A stretch of 34,340 nt of DNA from CAZFQG01 sp964520785 (lineage in GTDB: Bacteria; Planctomycetota; Planctomycetia; Pirellulales; Thermoguttaceae), in contig CAZFQG010000051.1 of the NCBI GenBank assembly GCA_964520785.1, positions 1 through 34,340 of the forward strand, in the 5' to 3' direction. The notes beneath the pieces were generated by a model, which saw nothing but the letters and a program-made list of their open reading frames with translations, had not been told where the DNA came from and did no database searches. The position numbers were made by a program, and so were the translations under genes. Position 1 is the first letter of the stretch, and every line of letters starts with the position of its first letter. Of the stretch, positions 1 to 8,619 are shown one piece after another.

Positions 1-50
1 ACACGCGATTTGGAAATATCAGTCCTCCAGCCAACTCCATTGTGTTCACC

Positions 51-926
51 ATGTCGAACCTCCTCAAACTGGGAATTCCCAAGGGCAGCCTTCAAGACGC
101 GACGGCCGAACTTTTTCGCCGCGCCGGCTACAAAATCGTCGTCAGTTCGCGGAGCTACTACCCGACCATCGACGATGACGAGATCGAGTGCCTCCTGATC
201 CGTGCCCAGGAGATGGCTCGGTATGTAGAGGACGGGGTTCTGGACTGCGGCCTGACGGGACACGACTGGGTCGTCGAGACTGGGGCCGACGTGCATGAAG
301 TGACGGAACTCGTTTTTTCGAAGGTCAGCCGGCGTCCCGTCCGCTGGGTGTTGTGCGTCCCTGAGGACTCTCCGGTTCAAACGGTGTCCGACCTGCAAGG
401 GGCGCGCATCGCCACGGAAGCGGTCGGATTGACGAAGAGTTTTCTGGAGCGGCACGGCGTGACGGCGAAAATCGAATTCAGTTGGGGCGCAACCGAGGTG
501 AAGCCGCCCAAGTTGGCCGACGCGATCGTGGAAGTGACCGAGACGGGTAGTTCGCTCAAGGCCAACAATCTTCGCGTCGTGGCGGAGGTGCTGCAAAGTA
601 CCACCCGGTTCATCGCGAACCACGCTGCCTGCGCGGATTCGTGGAAGAAGCAGAAGATCGACGACATCGCGCTGATGCTGCGAGGAGCGATGAACGCCGA
701 AGGGAAGGTCGGGCTGATGATGAACGTCGCGCGGCTGAACTTGCAGAAAGTGCTCTCACTGTTGCCGGCGCTCCAGAAGCCGACCGTGTCGAATCTTGCC
801 GACGAACAGTGGGTGGACGTGAATACGATCGTCGACGAATCGGTCGTCCGGACGATCATCCCCCGGTTGAAGTCGGCCGGTGCGCGGGGCATCGTGGAAT
901 ATCCGTTGAACAAACTGATCGACTAA
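51..926 (+). CDS. hisG: ATP phosphoribosyltransferase, long form
   Basis: This enzyme joins ATP and PRPP in the first, feedback-controlled step of histidine synthesis in the cytoplasm. The 291-residue product has the family N-terminus (LKLGIPKGSLQ) and the PRPP-binding segment DAIVEVTETGSSLKAN near residue 160. A C-terminal extension from about residue 215 matches the ACT-like HisG_C regulatory domain, so this is the long form, which works without HisZ. I chose the ATG at 51; a GTG at 42 would add only three residues and has no better ribosome site. No other his genes are in the window. A tandem 15-bp repeat follows the stop codon. Confidence 0.95.
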   Translation: MSNLLKLGIPKGSLQDATAELFRRAGYKIVVSSRSYYPTIDDDEIECLLIRAQEMARYVEDGVLDCGLTGHDWVVETGADVHEVTELVFSKVSRRPVRWVLCVPEDSPVQTVSDLQGARIATEAVGLTKSFLERHGVTAKIEFSWGATEVKPPKLADAIVEVTETGSSLKANNLRVVAEVLQSTTRFIANHAACADSWKKQKIDDIALMLRGAMNAEGKVGLMMNVARLNLQKVLSLLPALQKPTVSNLADEQWVDVNTIVDESVVRTIIPRLKSAGARGIVEYPLNKLID

Positions 927-927
927 C

Positions 928-957
928 GGCCGCCGACGCGCAGGCCGCCGACGCGCA
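928..957. repeat. Two tandem copies of a 15-bp GC-rich unit
   Basis: GGCCGCCGACGCGCA occurs twice back to back (928-942 and 943-957), immediately after the hisG stop and just before the SD site of the next gene. The copies are identical. No function is evident; a replication-slippage duplication is the simplest reading. Confidence 0.85.
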
Positions 958-990
958 GCTTTCACCCCCTGGAAGGAGGATCGATTCGCC

Positions 991-1467
991 ATGGATTTCG
1001 AGATTCGACTTGTTGAAAAACTGGATTCCGTCGGGCTGAAGCCGCCGCCGGCCGCCGAGCCCAAGGGACTGTACCGGCCGATCCTACTCAGCGGTAGCCA
1101 GGCGTTTCTCTCGGGGCATCTGCCGTTCGCCCCGGACGGCACCCTGATGACGGGCCGGGTCGCGGATACGATTTCGCCGGAGGACGCGAATCTGGCTGCG
1201 TTCTATGCGGGGTTATCGATTCTCGCGACGCTCCGGAAGGAACTGGGTGATCTCAACCGGGTTGTCCGGCTCGTGAAGACCGTCGGATTCGTTGCCTGCA
1301 CCCCCGATTTCGACGCGCAGCCGTCGGTGATCAACGGTTGCAGCCAATTATTCGCCGACGTTTTCGGCGAGGCGTCGGGAGTCGCGGCGCGCTCGGCGGT
1401 CGGCGTCGCGGCGCTGCCGCTGGAAGCCTGCGTTGAGGTGGAAGCGATTTTCGAGGTGAACCCATGA
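991..1467 (+). CDS. RidA/YjgF/YER057c/UK114 family protein
   Basis: The 158-residue product belongs to the Rid family, whose founding members hydrolyse reactive enamine/imine intermediates made by PLP enzymes. It is longer at the N-terminus than E. coli RidA (about 128 residues). The end AARSAVGVAALPLEACVEVE carries Arg134, which aligns with the substrate-carboxylate-binding Arg of active RidA, and Glu151 in the VEVEAI motif. This favours an active deaminase over an inactive Rid subgroup, but the subgroup cannot be fixed by eye. A strong SD (GGAAGGAGG, 971-979) precedes the ATG. The stop overlaps the next start (ATGA), so the two are probably translated together. Confidence 0.9.
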   Translation: MDFEIRLVEKLDSVGLKPPPAAEPKGLYRPILLSGSQAFLSGHLPFAPDGTLMTGRVADTISPEDANLAAFYAGLSILATLRKELGDLNRVVRLVKTVGFVACTPDFDAQPSVINGCSQLFADVFGEASGVAARSAVGVAALPLEACVEVEAIFEVNP

Positions 1468-2087
1468 GTAATCCCCCAACGGGACCGGCTTCGGCCCCGA
1501 AGAACCAACTGACGATTCTCTGGTTTCTCGTCCTCATCGGTATCGCCGGTATCGCGGTGGCCGTTCTGGGTAGGCTGTTCCAAATGAGGGAGGCGGATCC
1601 GGAACCGGCGGTCGAAGAATCGGCCGTTCTTGGACGGAGCTTCTCGAGCTGGAAGTTCCTCCCGCTTTACGGTTCCGACGAGCCGATTTCATCGGATGCC
1701 GTAAAAGGAAAGGTCGTTCTACTCAATTTCTGGGCCACCTGGTGTCCTCCCTGCCGCAAGGAACTGCCGCAGATCGCGGAACTGGCGAAAGAGTTCGCCG
1801 CGAATGAGGATTTCCGGTTGGTGACCGTATCGTGTGGCCAGAACGACTTCGACGGCGCGAAACGGGAGAGCGTTCAATTCCTAAAGAAACGGAATCTGGA
1901 GGTTCCCACCTATTTCGACCCGAAAGCGACCGTTCTTCGCGAATGGCAGGCATGGACCGGAGACAGCGGTATTCCGGTCACCTTCGTGCTGGACCGCGAC
2001 GGCAGAATCCGAGGGAGTTGGGTCGGCGCGGATTCGAAATACACCGGACAAATGAGGCGGAGAGTCGAGGAAATCCTCAACCAATAG
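1464..2087 (+). CDS. Membrane-anchored TlpA/ResA-like thiol-disulfide oxidoreductase
   Basis: This is a thioredoxin-fold protein of 207 residues. A single hydrophobic segment at about residues 17-38 anchors it, leaving the redox domain outside the cytoplasmic membrane. The active site is FWATWCPPC, with Cys94 and Cys97 as the CXXC pair, and a cis-Pro region follows in SGIPVTFVLDRDG. The family reduces disulfides, for example in cytochrome c maturation or on secreted proteins; the specific partner is unknown here. It overlaps the RidA gene by 4 bases (ATGA) with GAGGTGAA upstream as a possible SD. No cytochrome genes are nearby, so the role is inferred only from the fold. Confidence 0.92.
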   Translation: MSNPPTGPASAPKNQLTILWFLVLIGIAGIAVAVLGRLFQMREADPEPAVEESAVLGRSFSSWKFLPLYGSDEPISSDAVKGKVVLLNFWATWCPPCRKELPQIAELAKEFAANEDFRLVTVSCGQNDFDGAKRESVQFLKKRNLEVPTYFDPKATVLREWQAWTGDSGIPVTFVLDRDGRIRGSWVGADSKYTGQMRRRVEEILNQ

Positions 2088-2136
2088 GCGGTTGCTTGCG
2101 CGGCGTCCGGGCGTAACCTCTTCCGACGCGGAAACC

Positions 2137-3528
2137 CTACAGTTTTTCATCGACCGCGAACGGGGGAAGTTCCACATCGCCCTTGTGTCGATGCCGCGGC
2201 TCCTTCAGGCCGAACGTCAGGATTCCCGCGGCGAAGATGCACAGGGCCGCGCCGATGAAGACCGGTTCAAACCCGATGCGGTCCACGGCCTGTCCTACCA
2301 GCGGTGAGAAAAAGAAGGGCAGAGAAAAGTAGAAGTTCGTCGCGCTCAAGTATCGCGTGTGTTCCGCCGGCTCGCAGATTTCGAGCGTGTAATTGACGAG
2401 AATGCGAAATACCAGCGGCGTCAGTCCCAGACAGACGAAAACGAACCAGAACCACGAGGCTCCGGTATGGGGCGCGGCGAGGGGGAGCAGTACGACGTAC
2501 AACGGGGCGAACGTCGATGCGAAAAGCAATATCCGAAGGGCCAGCCGGTTTCCCTTTGAGTCCGCCACCACGCCGATCAAGATGCTGAAAACCGCGACCG
2601 CCGCGTTCTGGACGATCACCCACACCATGAGGTGGCTCCCCGATAGGCCCAGACGTTCCCGCGCGAAGGCCTGGTAGTGTGGAAAGACGATCAAGGCGCT
2701 GCCATAGAGGACACCGACGAAGACCAATCTGAGCAGATTCGGATCTCGCGCGACGATTCTTGCCGCCTCTCGGAAATTTCGGCGCGAGCGTTCGTGGGAC
2801 TCGCGCCGCTCGTCGGGTGACTCTTTGAGGAAGACACACAACAACCCCGAAACGAAGAAACAGCTTCCGACGAAGAGGAAGAGCCGAAAATAACCGGCCA
2901 CCGGATGCTCCAGCCACGAAGGCATGAAGAGGACGGCCGCCGCGACCGCGGGGATTGCTCCATAAAAGGTCGACATTCTCAACAACCGTCCGCGTCGCGT
3001 CGCGCGAATCAGTTTCCCCTGGACGATCCCGAACGCCACCAAGTAAAGCCCGTTGACGATGAAGAAGACGCAGTAGAGCACCAAGAAAAGGATCGGCAGC
3101 CAGGAAGGTTTGACGCCGCCCCACCGTGCCCACATAATCGCCAGGGCCCAAAATGGTACGGCGAGCAAGCAGGCAAACGCGGCCAGCAACCACTTCTTCA
3201 GTCGGACCGACTCCAAGCGATCCGCCAGAACGAGCGGAACCGTGCTCTGGCCGAGGCGACTGAGAACCGGCATGAATCCTCGGAGTAAACCCGCTTGGGA
3301 GCCGGAAATCGCGTCCAAAAAGGCGGGCATGATGACGCTTTCGGTCTTGAATATCCATCCTACCCGCAAGACGATCTGCTGCAAGACGAGAAATAGCAGG
3401 TTTCGCGATTCGTTCGGCTTCTGGCTCAAGGGGAAACACCGGGGACAAAAAACGCATATTGGCCAAGACGCTGGGAAGGGCCGGACTTGGCGGCGGCCGG
3501 CGGAAGACGTCTCCAAAAGATAGGTCAT
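2137..3528 (-). CDS. Major facilitator superfamily transporter
   Basis: The product is a polytopic membrane protein of up to 463 residues with hydrophobic segments spread along its length, as expected for a 12-helix MFS carrier. The stretch RNLLFLVLQQIVLRVGWIFK forms the start of helix 1. A charged central loop (KESPDERRESHERSRRNFRE) separates the two six-helix halves. The substrate is unknown. Its position downstream of a DapA-superfamily gene on the same strand suggests a sugar acid or amino-sugar derivative, which is inference. The first 33 residues look unlike a protein N-terminus, so the real start may be a TTG near 3429; the ATG at 3528 has only a weak ribosome site. Confidence 0.8.
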   Translation of the reverse strand: MTYLLETSSAGRRQVRPFPASWPICVFCPRCFPLSQKPNESRNLLFLVLQQIVLRVGWIFKTESVIMPAFLDAISGSQAGLLRGFMPVLSRLGQSTVPLVLADRLESVRLKKWLLAAFACLLAVPFWALAIMWARWGGVKPSWLPILFLVLYCVFFIVNGLYLVAFGIVQGKLIRATRRGRLLRMSTFYGAIPAVAAAVLFMPSWLEHPVAGYFRLFLFVGSCFFVSGLLCVFLKESPDERRESHERSRRNFREAARIVARDPNLLRLVFVGVLYGSALIVFPHYQAFARERLGLSGSHLMVWVIVQNAAVAVFSILIGVVADSKGNRLALRILLFASTFAPLYVVLLPLAAPHTGASWFWFVFVCLGLTPLVFRILVNYTLEICEPAEHTRYLSATNFYFSLPFFFSPLVGQAVDRIGFEPVFIGAALCIFAAGILTFGLKEPRHRHKGDVELPPFAVDEKL

Positions 3529-3895
3529 TCCCGCCGATCCCGCCGTCGCGGATCTTCACGTGGGTCGTACCGTCGCTGGGGAGTCTCGAAGGGCGTGCCA
3601 TGCGACAAGTCGTTCCCTTCGCGCGTGGATCGACGCCCTTGGAAACGGACGAAGCTCGAAGACTTCCTCCGAGGGACGTCAACGGACTGAACCCTATTCT
3701 ACCTTCGCACGGACAGCCGGAAAGGGCCCTCTCCTGTTCGCCGTGCTGCGCCCGGGAGACATGCCGTCGCTCGCGGCCGGGACCAAGCCCGGCGCGAAAC
3801 GCCGGCGCCGCGGCGCATTGAATCCGCCGAGAAAGCGCCTCGCCGAGCGATGCCTGGAAACCGTCGACGAACCGCGCCGGCATGGATCTGCTTGC
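3529..3895. other. 367-bp gap between lyase and transporter genes
   Basis: No reading frame here resembles a protein on either strand, and no clear promoter, terminator or RNA was recognised. The sequence is GC-rich with several short GGCGCC-type palindromes around 3785-3815. It may hold the leader of the MFS gene or be decayed sequence. Confidence 0.4.
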
Positions 3896-4888
3896 TCAAT
3901 CGACCTTTTCGACTTCCGCCTCGTAACGCGAGTGTGGAGCGGGAACGCCGCTCCGGAGGAGGCCCACCTCGACCAGATGGCGGCGGACCTTTTGATCGAA
4001 ACCGGGAACCGGAACGAAGCCGGGCATCGTACTCGCCGCACCGCGGATCCAACCTTGGGCGACAAGGCCGAGCTTCAGGGACCGGGCGAAATACGAGAAG
4101 GAGGTCTTCATTTCGTCAAACTGGAATATCTCCCAAAGCCGCTCGATTCGCCTTTGTTCCATCTCCGCCGCCTCGTCGTCACCGCGGCGACAGGCGCGAA
4201 AGAGGTTGGCGTGCCATCGGGGAGCTAAGCCGGCCAGAGCGGTAACACAGCCGGCTGCCCCCTTCCGGAAGCTCTCCAGAAGCAATCGCTCGCTTCCTTG
4301 CATCAGCGCCGTGTTCGTCTCCACCGCGATCGGCATGAGTCGGCCGAATCGAACCATGTCGGTGCTGGTGTCCTTCATGGCGACGATATTGGGGTGTTCC
4401 ATGAGCCGCGTCGTGATCTCGAAACCGAAGGCCGTACGCATCCGCAGGTGATGGTAGATCGCCACCGGAACCGCCGACGCGTCGGCCAGCGTCGCCACGT
4501 ACGCGTACAACTCCTCCTGCGAGAACGAAAAGGTGCTCGGCGCCATGACGACGACGATGTCCGCCCCATCCGCGGCCGCGGACCGGGCGTAGCGGAGTGT
4601 CTGCCTGGGTCCCGCCCCGGAAACGCCCACGTAGAGCAAGCAGTGCTCCTTTAGCCCTCTTCGCGCCGCCTCGGTCAATCGCCGCCTCTCGTGATCATCG
4701 AGAAGGGGCTGCTCTCCCGTGGAACCTACAATGAACACGCCGTCACTGCCGTTCTCGGCAAGGTGACCGACAAGTTGTTCCATATCCGCTTCACTGGGGA
4801 CTCCATCCTCGGTGCATGGCGTTACCGTGGCGGCAACAACCCCGCCAACGGGTGGTGTATTCTTGTTTTTCTGCTCAAGCGAATCCAT
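3896..4888 (-). CDS. DapA/NanA superfamily aldolase or lyase (class I, Schiff base)
   Basis: The 330-residue product has the dihydrodipicolinate synthase family layout: the GSTGEQ pyruvate-carboxylate loop at residues 55-60, Tyr145 in AIYHHLRM and the Schiff-base Lys172 in NIVAMKDTSTD. Members condense or cleave pyruvate-like keto acids. In DapA and NanA the tyrosine segment usually reads YN(V/I)P; here it is YHHL, so neither lysine synthesis nor sialate cleavage is a safe call. A keto-deoxy sugar-acid lyase or dehydratase (KDG/KDX type) is as likely. The downstream MFS gene on the same strand fits a catabolic unit. The start is the ATG at 4888, after a credible promoter at 4933-4961. Confidence 0.85.
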   Translation of the reverse strand: MDSLEQKNKNTPPVGGVVAATVTPCTEDGVPSEADMEQLVGHLAENGSDGVFIVGSTGEQPLLDDHERRRLTEAARRGLKEHCLLYVGVSGAGPRQTLRYARSAAADGADIVVVMAPSTFSFSQEELYAYVATLADASAVPVAIYHHLRMRTAFGFEITTRLMEHPNIVAMKDTSTDMVRFGRLMPIAVETNTALMQGSERLLLESFRKGAAGCVTALAGLAPRWHANLFRACRRGDDEAAEMEQRRIERLWEIFQFDEMKTSFSYFARSLKLGLVAQGWIRGAASTMPGFVPVPGFDQKVRRHLVEVGLLRSGVPAPHSRYEAEVEKVD

Positions 4889-4932
4889 ATGTCTTTACTG
4901 AGGCAACATCGAATGCTTAGGTATACCTTTGT

Positions 4933-4961
4933 ATCATAATTGGAGGCCCCTGGAAATGCAA
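4933..4961 (-). promoter_or_regulatory. Sigma70-like promoter of the DapA-family gene
   Basis: Read on the minus strand, TTGCAT (4961-4956) and TATGAT (4938-4933) are separated by exactly 17 bases. They lie about 45 bases before the start codon at 4888. The -10 region runs into an AT-rich stretch (TATGATACAAAGGTATACC) that could also hold an operator. Confidence 0.55.
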
Positions 4962-5109
4962 GAGTAGAGTCAATCCCGGCGAGCGCTGCATCGCTCAGGC
5001 GGAGCAAGTGGCGTTCGAGGTGGAAATGGAGTCGCGCGGCAGAATGCTTCGGGGGCACCGTCGACGCACAATCTGACCAAATTCCTGCGATTTCACGGTC
5101 CAGATTGAT

Positions 5110-5127
5110 TTATTACGAGAGTAATAA
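5110..5127. promoter_or_regulatory. Perfect 7-4-7 inverted repeat, operator candidate
   Basis: TTATTAC-GAGA-GTAATAA is a perfect inverted repeat in an AT-rich island inside GC-rich surroundings. It lies between the divergent DapA-family gene and the regulator-like fragment at 5128. Its size and symmetry suit a dimeric GntR- or LacI-type repressor; the regulator itself is not known. Confidence 0.4.
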
Positions 5128-5682
5128 TATATATTAGGGGCCCTCAATGAGGCGGACGTCATGACCCGGATGTTTGCCCGACGAACCGATTCCCCGGCGC
5201 GCTGGGCCCGGCCCGATTTCGTCAGTGGCAACTACAAAGTTCACCAAGATGTCTTTTCGGCGATCCGCCGGCAGGACGTGCGCGGAGCCCGCCGCGCGAT
5301 GGCGGTACACATGAATCGTGCCCGAAAGACGGCCTTGACGCGATTCGTAACTACCATCCGCGGCCTGGCACAAGCGTCTGACCTGGGCGTACCGCGCGGC
5401 GCAATCGTCGTCCCTCTCGAAAGAGCCGATTGGCGTATCGGCTACTACCGCGAGATCATCCCGACCGAGTTCTTCGTCGGCTTGTCCCGGCCGGACACCG
5501 CCATCGCCGGCGGGAATGACGTCTCCTGGAGATACAGCGGCGGGCTCCTGACGGCCGAATACCGGCTCGGCAAGGGCCGCATGTTGCTCAACACGCTTTG
5601 GATTCGCCGCAACCTGGGCACCGTCCCGCAGGCGGAACGTCTGTTGCGGAATATGCTCAACCACATGGCGCCGGTTCGATAG
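5128..5682 (+). pseudogene. Chimeric remnant: GntR (FCD) tail joined to a carbohydrate-enzyme tail
   Basis: One open frame begins right after two stop codons (5122-5127); the first ATG is at 5161, giving 173 residues. The first third (HQDVFSAIRRQDVRGARRAM, then a VHMNRARK end) matches the last two helices of the FCD ligand-binding domain of FadR/GntR regulators. No winged-helix domain exists upstream. From about residue 75 the character changes: GGNDVSWRYSGGLLTAEYRL and GKGRMLLNTLWIRRNLG look like the C-terminal end of a large glycoside hydrolase of the kind planctomycetes secrete. Neither half has its catalytic or DNA-binding part. I read it as a deletion scar that happens to keep one frame. 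It could be translated, but no SD is evident. Confidence 0.55.
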
Positions 5683-5743
5683 ACCGGAGCCCTTTCCTAT
5701 TTCAAATTCATTGCGTTTTGCCTTCAGAAAGGACCATCCATCC

Positions 5744-8443
5744 ATGCAACCTCACAATCGCCGAATTCTGATCGTCCTTCTCGCCTTGGTTCTCCCGAGC
5801 TTCGTGACTCTCGTCCTCCACGCCGGAGAGATTACGTCGATCACCGTCTTCGGCTGCGATGCCGCAGGCAATCAGGATGCCGCCTGTCGCTGGAACTCCG
5901 GGCCGGTTGACGCCGCCTGGGATCTGTTTCTCTATGAAGGTTCCCAGATTGCCAAGGATGGTGCCGGAGTAAAGTGGCTCAATGACCCGGCTACGCGGAC
6001 GATTCGCCTCTCGCCGAAGGGCGGCAGGACGACCTGGACGGTTCATTTCGACGGCAATAGGGGCTCCGAGTATTTCGGTCTGAACATCCAGACGGACGGC
6101 GAGACGACGATGTCGGTCATGGCAAAGGTCTCCGGCGATCCGAAGAATCCCGAGCCGTTTACCGTCAACCGTGCGCTACATACGATGGGATTTCCCGTTA
6201 CCGAAGTCCCGGCGTCGGGTACCCTTCGGTGCGAGACCGTGAGCAAGTCACTTTGGATATGGAGCGGCGACGTCACGGCCCGGCGTCTGGAAGTCGTCGA
6301 TTTCAAGGTGTTCTCTCCCGAGGCGGCCGGGAACGTCGATCTCGTGGGCCCCGGTGCGACCGAGCCGAGCGGGCGGGCGGACTGGGTCATCCAGTTCACC
6401 GTGCAATCCGAAGAAGTCGGCGTCCAGCCGCCGGACTGGCTGCTCTGGCTTTCCGTCGCGGCCGAAATGAGAATCGGTGAAAACGACGCGGTGGGCGACT
6501 GGAAGAAACGTTTCGACATGAAGGAGATTCCGGCGGTCTTCTCATTCCTGTACGGAGGGGTGCCATCGAAGGACTTCCTTAAGACCTGGGAATTCGCCGC
6601 CGAACACAAACGGCTCGACGAGAACCGGATCGCCCACGTCTTGACCTGGACCGATCCCAAGACGGGGCTCGAAGTCCGCTTCGACGGCCTGGAGTTCACC
6701 GATTTCGAAAGCGTCGAATGGACCGTCTACCTTACGAACAAGGGAAAAGAGAACACGCCGATCATCGAAAGGCTCCAAGCGATCGACGCAGGCTTCACCC
6801 GGGCGAACGAGTCGGAGTATCTCCTGCGGCACTGGAAGGGGACGATGGTAACCGCGGACGACTTCGAACCCCTGCAAACGACGTTGGAACCCGGCAAGAC
6901 GGCCGAATTCCGTCCCAGCGGCGGCCGCTGCACCGGCGGGAACTGGCCGTATTACAACCTGCACACCGGCGACGAGGGCATCCTTCTCGCCATCGGATGG
7001 CCCGGCCGGTGGCTTACAAGGTTTCGACGTGATGCCCGGAATGGCCTCCGGATCACCTCCGGTCAGGAAGCGTGCCGGTTCACGCTCTATCCGGGTGAAA
7101 CGGTCCGCTCTCCCTTGGTGGTGATGCAATTCTGGAAGGGGGGCGATTGGATCGATGCCCAGAACACCTGGCGCCGCTGGATGGTCAAGCACAACATCCC
7201 GCGATCCAACGGCAAGCTCCCCCCGCTTCCCATGCTCAACGCCTGCTCGTCGCACCAGTTCGCGGAAATGACGCAGGCGGACGAACAATCGCAAAAGGAC
7301 TTCATCGACATGTACCTGGATAAGGGGCTCAAGCTCGACTACTGGTGGATGGACGCCGGCTGGTACGTCGGCGCGGCCGAAAACGGCTGGCCCTGGACCG
7401 GAACCTGGGAAGTGGACCGCCGCCCCCACCGTTTTCCAAACGGCCTCCGCGCCATCAGCGACTATGGGCGCTCGAAGGGGGTGAAAACGATCGTCTGGTT
7501 CGAGCCGGAACGGGTCGCCGGCGGCACGTGGCTGGCCACCGAGCATCCGGACTGGATTCTCGGCGGGAGTCTTCTGAATTTGGGGAACCCCGAGGCCTTC
7601 GAGTGGCTCGTCAATCACGTCAGCAAGATCATCACCGATGAGGGAATCGATCTGTATCGCCAGGATTACAATATCGATCCCATTTCGATGTGGCGAAGCG
7701 GCGATACGAAGGACCGCGAAGGAATCACCGAGAATAAATACGTGATGGGATATCTGGCCTACTGGGACGCCTTACTTGAGCGGCATCCCGGCATGTTGAT
7801 CGACTCGTGCGCCTCCGGAGGCCACCGCAACGACCTCGAAACGATGCGCCGCGCCCTTCCCCTCCTGCGGAGTGATTACCTGTTCGAGCCGGTCGGCCAG
7901 CAGGCACAAACCTACGGGCTCTCCTTCTGGATTCCGTTTCACGGAACGGCCTATTGTCCGTCTAACTCGAGCGTCGGATGGGGTTACGGAACCGGATCGA
8001 AGGAGGCGTACGGCCCCTACATCCGCAGAAGCAATATGTGTCCCAGCGGCACCGGGTGTTTCGATTTCCGCGAACCGGTCGACGACGCCCTCATACTGAG
8101 GCTCTACAAAGAATGGAAGGACGTCGGCCGCTACTACTTCGGCGATTTCTATCCTCTGACCGACTACAACCGTGCGGCCGACGCATGGATCGGCTGGCAA
8201 TTCCATTCTCCGGAAGACGACGCCGGCTTCATACAGGCGTTTCGGCGCGAGGCGTGTGTCTATAAGGCGGCCGACATGCTCCTTCGAGGGCTGAATCCGG
8301 ACACGGTGTACACCGTGACGGACTTCGACGCGGTGGGACGCACCGTGAAGAAGACGGGCCGCGAGCTGATGGAGGGAGGGGTTGAGATCGTCATCCCCGA
8401 CCGCCCAGGCGCGGCGCTGCTGAAATACGAAGCCCGGAGGTAG
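5744..8443 (+). CDS. Secreted GH36-type alpha-galactosidase-like glycoside hydrolase
   Basis: The 899-residue product starts with a signal peptide (hydrophobic run at about residues 8-27, ending in LHAGE). Residues 30-230 form a beta-rich region of unknown type. The GH36 TIM barrel follows: YWWMDAGWY near residue 533, WFEPERV, the nucleophile Asp641 in YRQDYN, SCASGGHRNDLE, and the acid/base Asp711 in LLRSDY. The family removes terminal alpha-galactose (some members act on alpha-N-acetylgalactosamine) from oligosaccharides. I chose the ATG at 5744 because AAAGGA lies 10 bases upstream; a TTG at 5711 is in frame but has no site. galT at 16188 fits galactose use in this strain, though galK is not in the window. 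Confidence 0.88.
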   Translation: MQPHNRRILIVLLALVLPSFVTLVLHAGEITSITVFGCDAAGNQDAACRWNSGPVDAAWDLFLYEGSQIAKDGAGVKWLNDPATRTIRLSPKGGRTTWTVHFDGNRGSEYFGLNIQTDGETTMSVMAKVSGDPKNPEPFTVNRALHTMGFPVTEVPASGTLRCETVSKSLWIWSGDVTARRLEVVDFKVFSPEAAGNVDLVGPGATEPSGRADWVIQFTVQSEEVGVQPPDWLLWLSVAAEMRIGENDAVGDWKKRFDMKEIPAVFSFLYGGVPSKDFLKTWEFAAEHKRLDENRIAHVLTWTDPKTGLEVRFDGLEFTDFESVEWTVYLTNKGKENTPIIERLQAIDAGFTRANESEYLLRHWKGTMVTADDFEPLQTTLEPGKTAEFRPSGGRCTGGNWPYYNLHTGDEGILLAIGWPGRWLTRFRRDARNGLRITSGQEACRFTLYPGETVRSPLVVMQFWKGGDWIDAQNTWRRWMVKHNIPRSNGKLPPLPMLNACSSHQFAEMTQADEQSQKDFIDMYLDKGLKLDYWWMDAGWYVGAAENGWPWTGTWEVDRRPHRFPNGLRAISDYGRSKGVKTIVWFEPERVAGGTWLATEHPDWILGGSLLNLGNPEAFEWLVNHVSKIITDEGIDLYRQDYNIDPISMWRSGDTKDREGITENKYVMGYLAYWDALLERHPGMLIDSCASGGHRNDLETMRRALPLLRSDYLFEPVGQQAQTYGLSFWIPFHGTAYCPSNSSVGWGYGTGSKEAYGPYIRRSNMCPSGTGCFDFREPVDDALILRLYKEWKDVGRYYFGDFYPLTDYNRAADAWIGWQFHSPEDDAGFIQAFRREACVYKAADMLLRGLNPDTVYTVTDFDAVGRTVKKTGRELMEGGVEIVIPDRPGAALLKYEARR

Positions 8444-8540
8444 AACCGGCGCCGCGGGCTTTTCCGGTACTTTGGCGCAGGCCGGCAAAGAGGGAGGTTC
8501 CCGAGATCCGGCCGTCGAGACGCGCGTACCCCGGAGTAAT

Positions 8541-8574
8541 TGAAAAGCCCCCGCCGGAGAAGACCGACGGGGGC
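8541..8574 (-). terminator. Intrinsic terminator of the DUF1559 gene
   Basis: On the minus strand an 11-bp GC-rich stem with one mismatch (arms 8574-8564 and 8557-8547) encloses a 6-base loop and runs into TTTTCAATT. It sits 46 bases past the DUF1559 stop, between two convergent genes. On the plus strand there is no T tract, so it mainly serves the minus-strand gene. Confidence 0.8.
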
Positions 8575-8619
8575 CAAATAAAGGTCATAAGAAAGGTGGG
8601 AGCCGCTCGAAAAGGCGAC

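Noticed and set aside
2267..3883. 538-codon minus-strand frame overlapping the MFS gene
   Set aside because: Arg/Pro/Gly-rich with no domain character; it is the shifted frame of the transporter in GC-rich DNA, which has clear helices.
4822..5137. Short frames on both strands between the lyase gene and the chimeric fragment
   Set aside because: They overlap a good promoter, lack ribosome sites and show no protein-like features.
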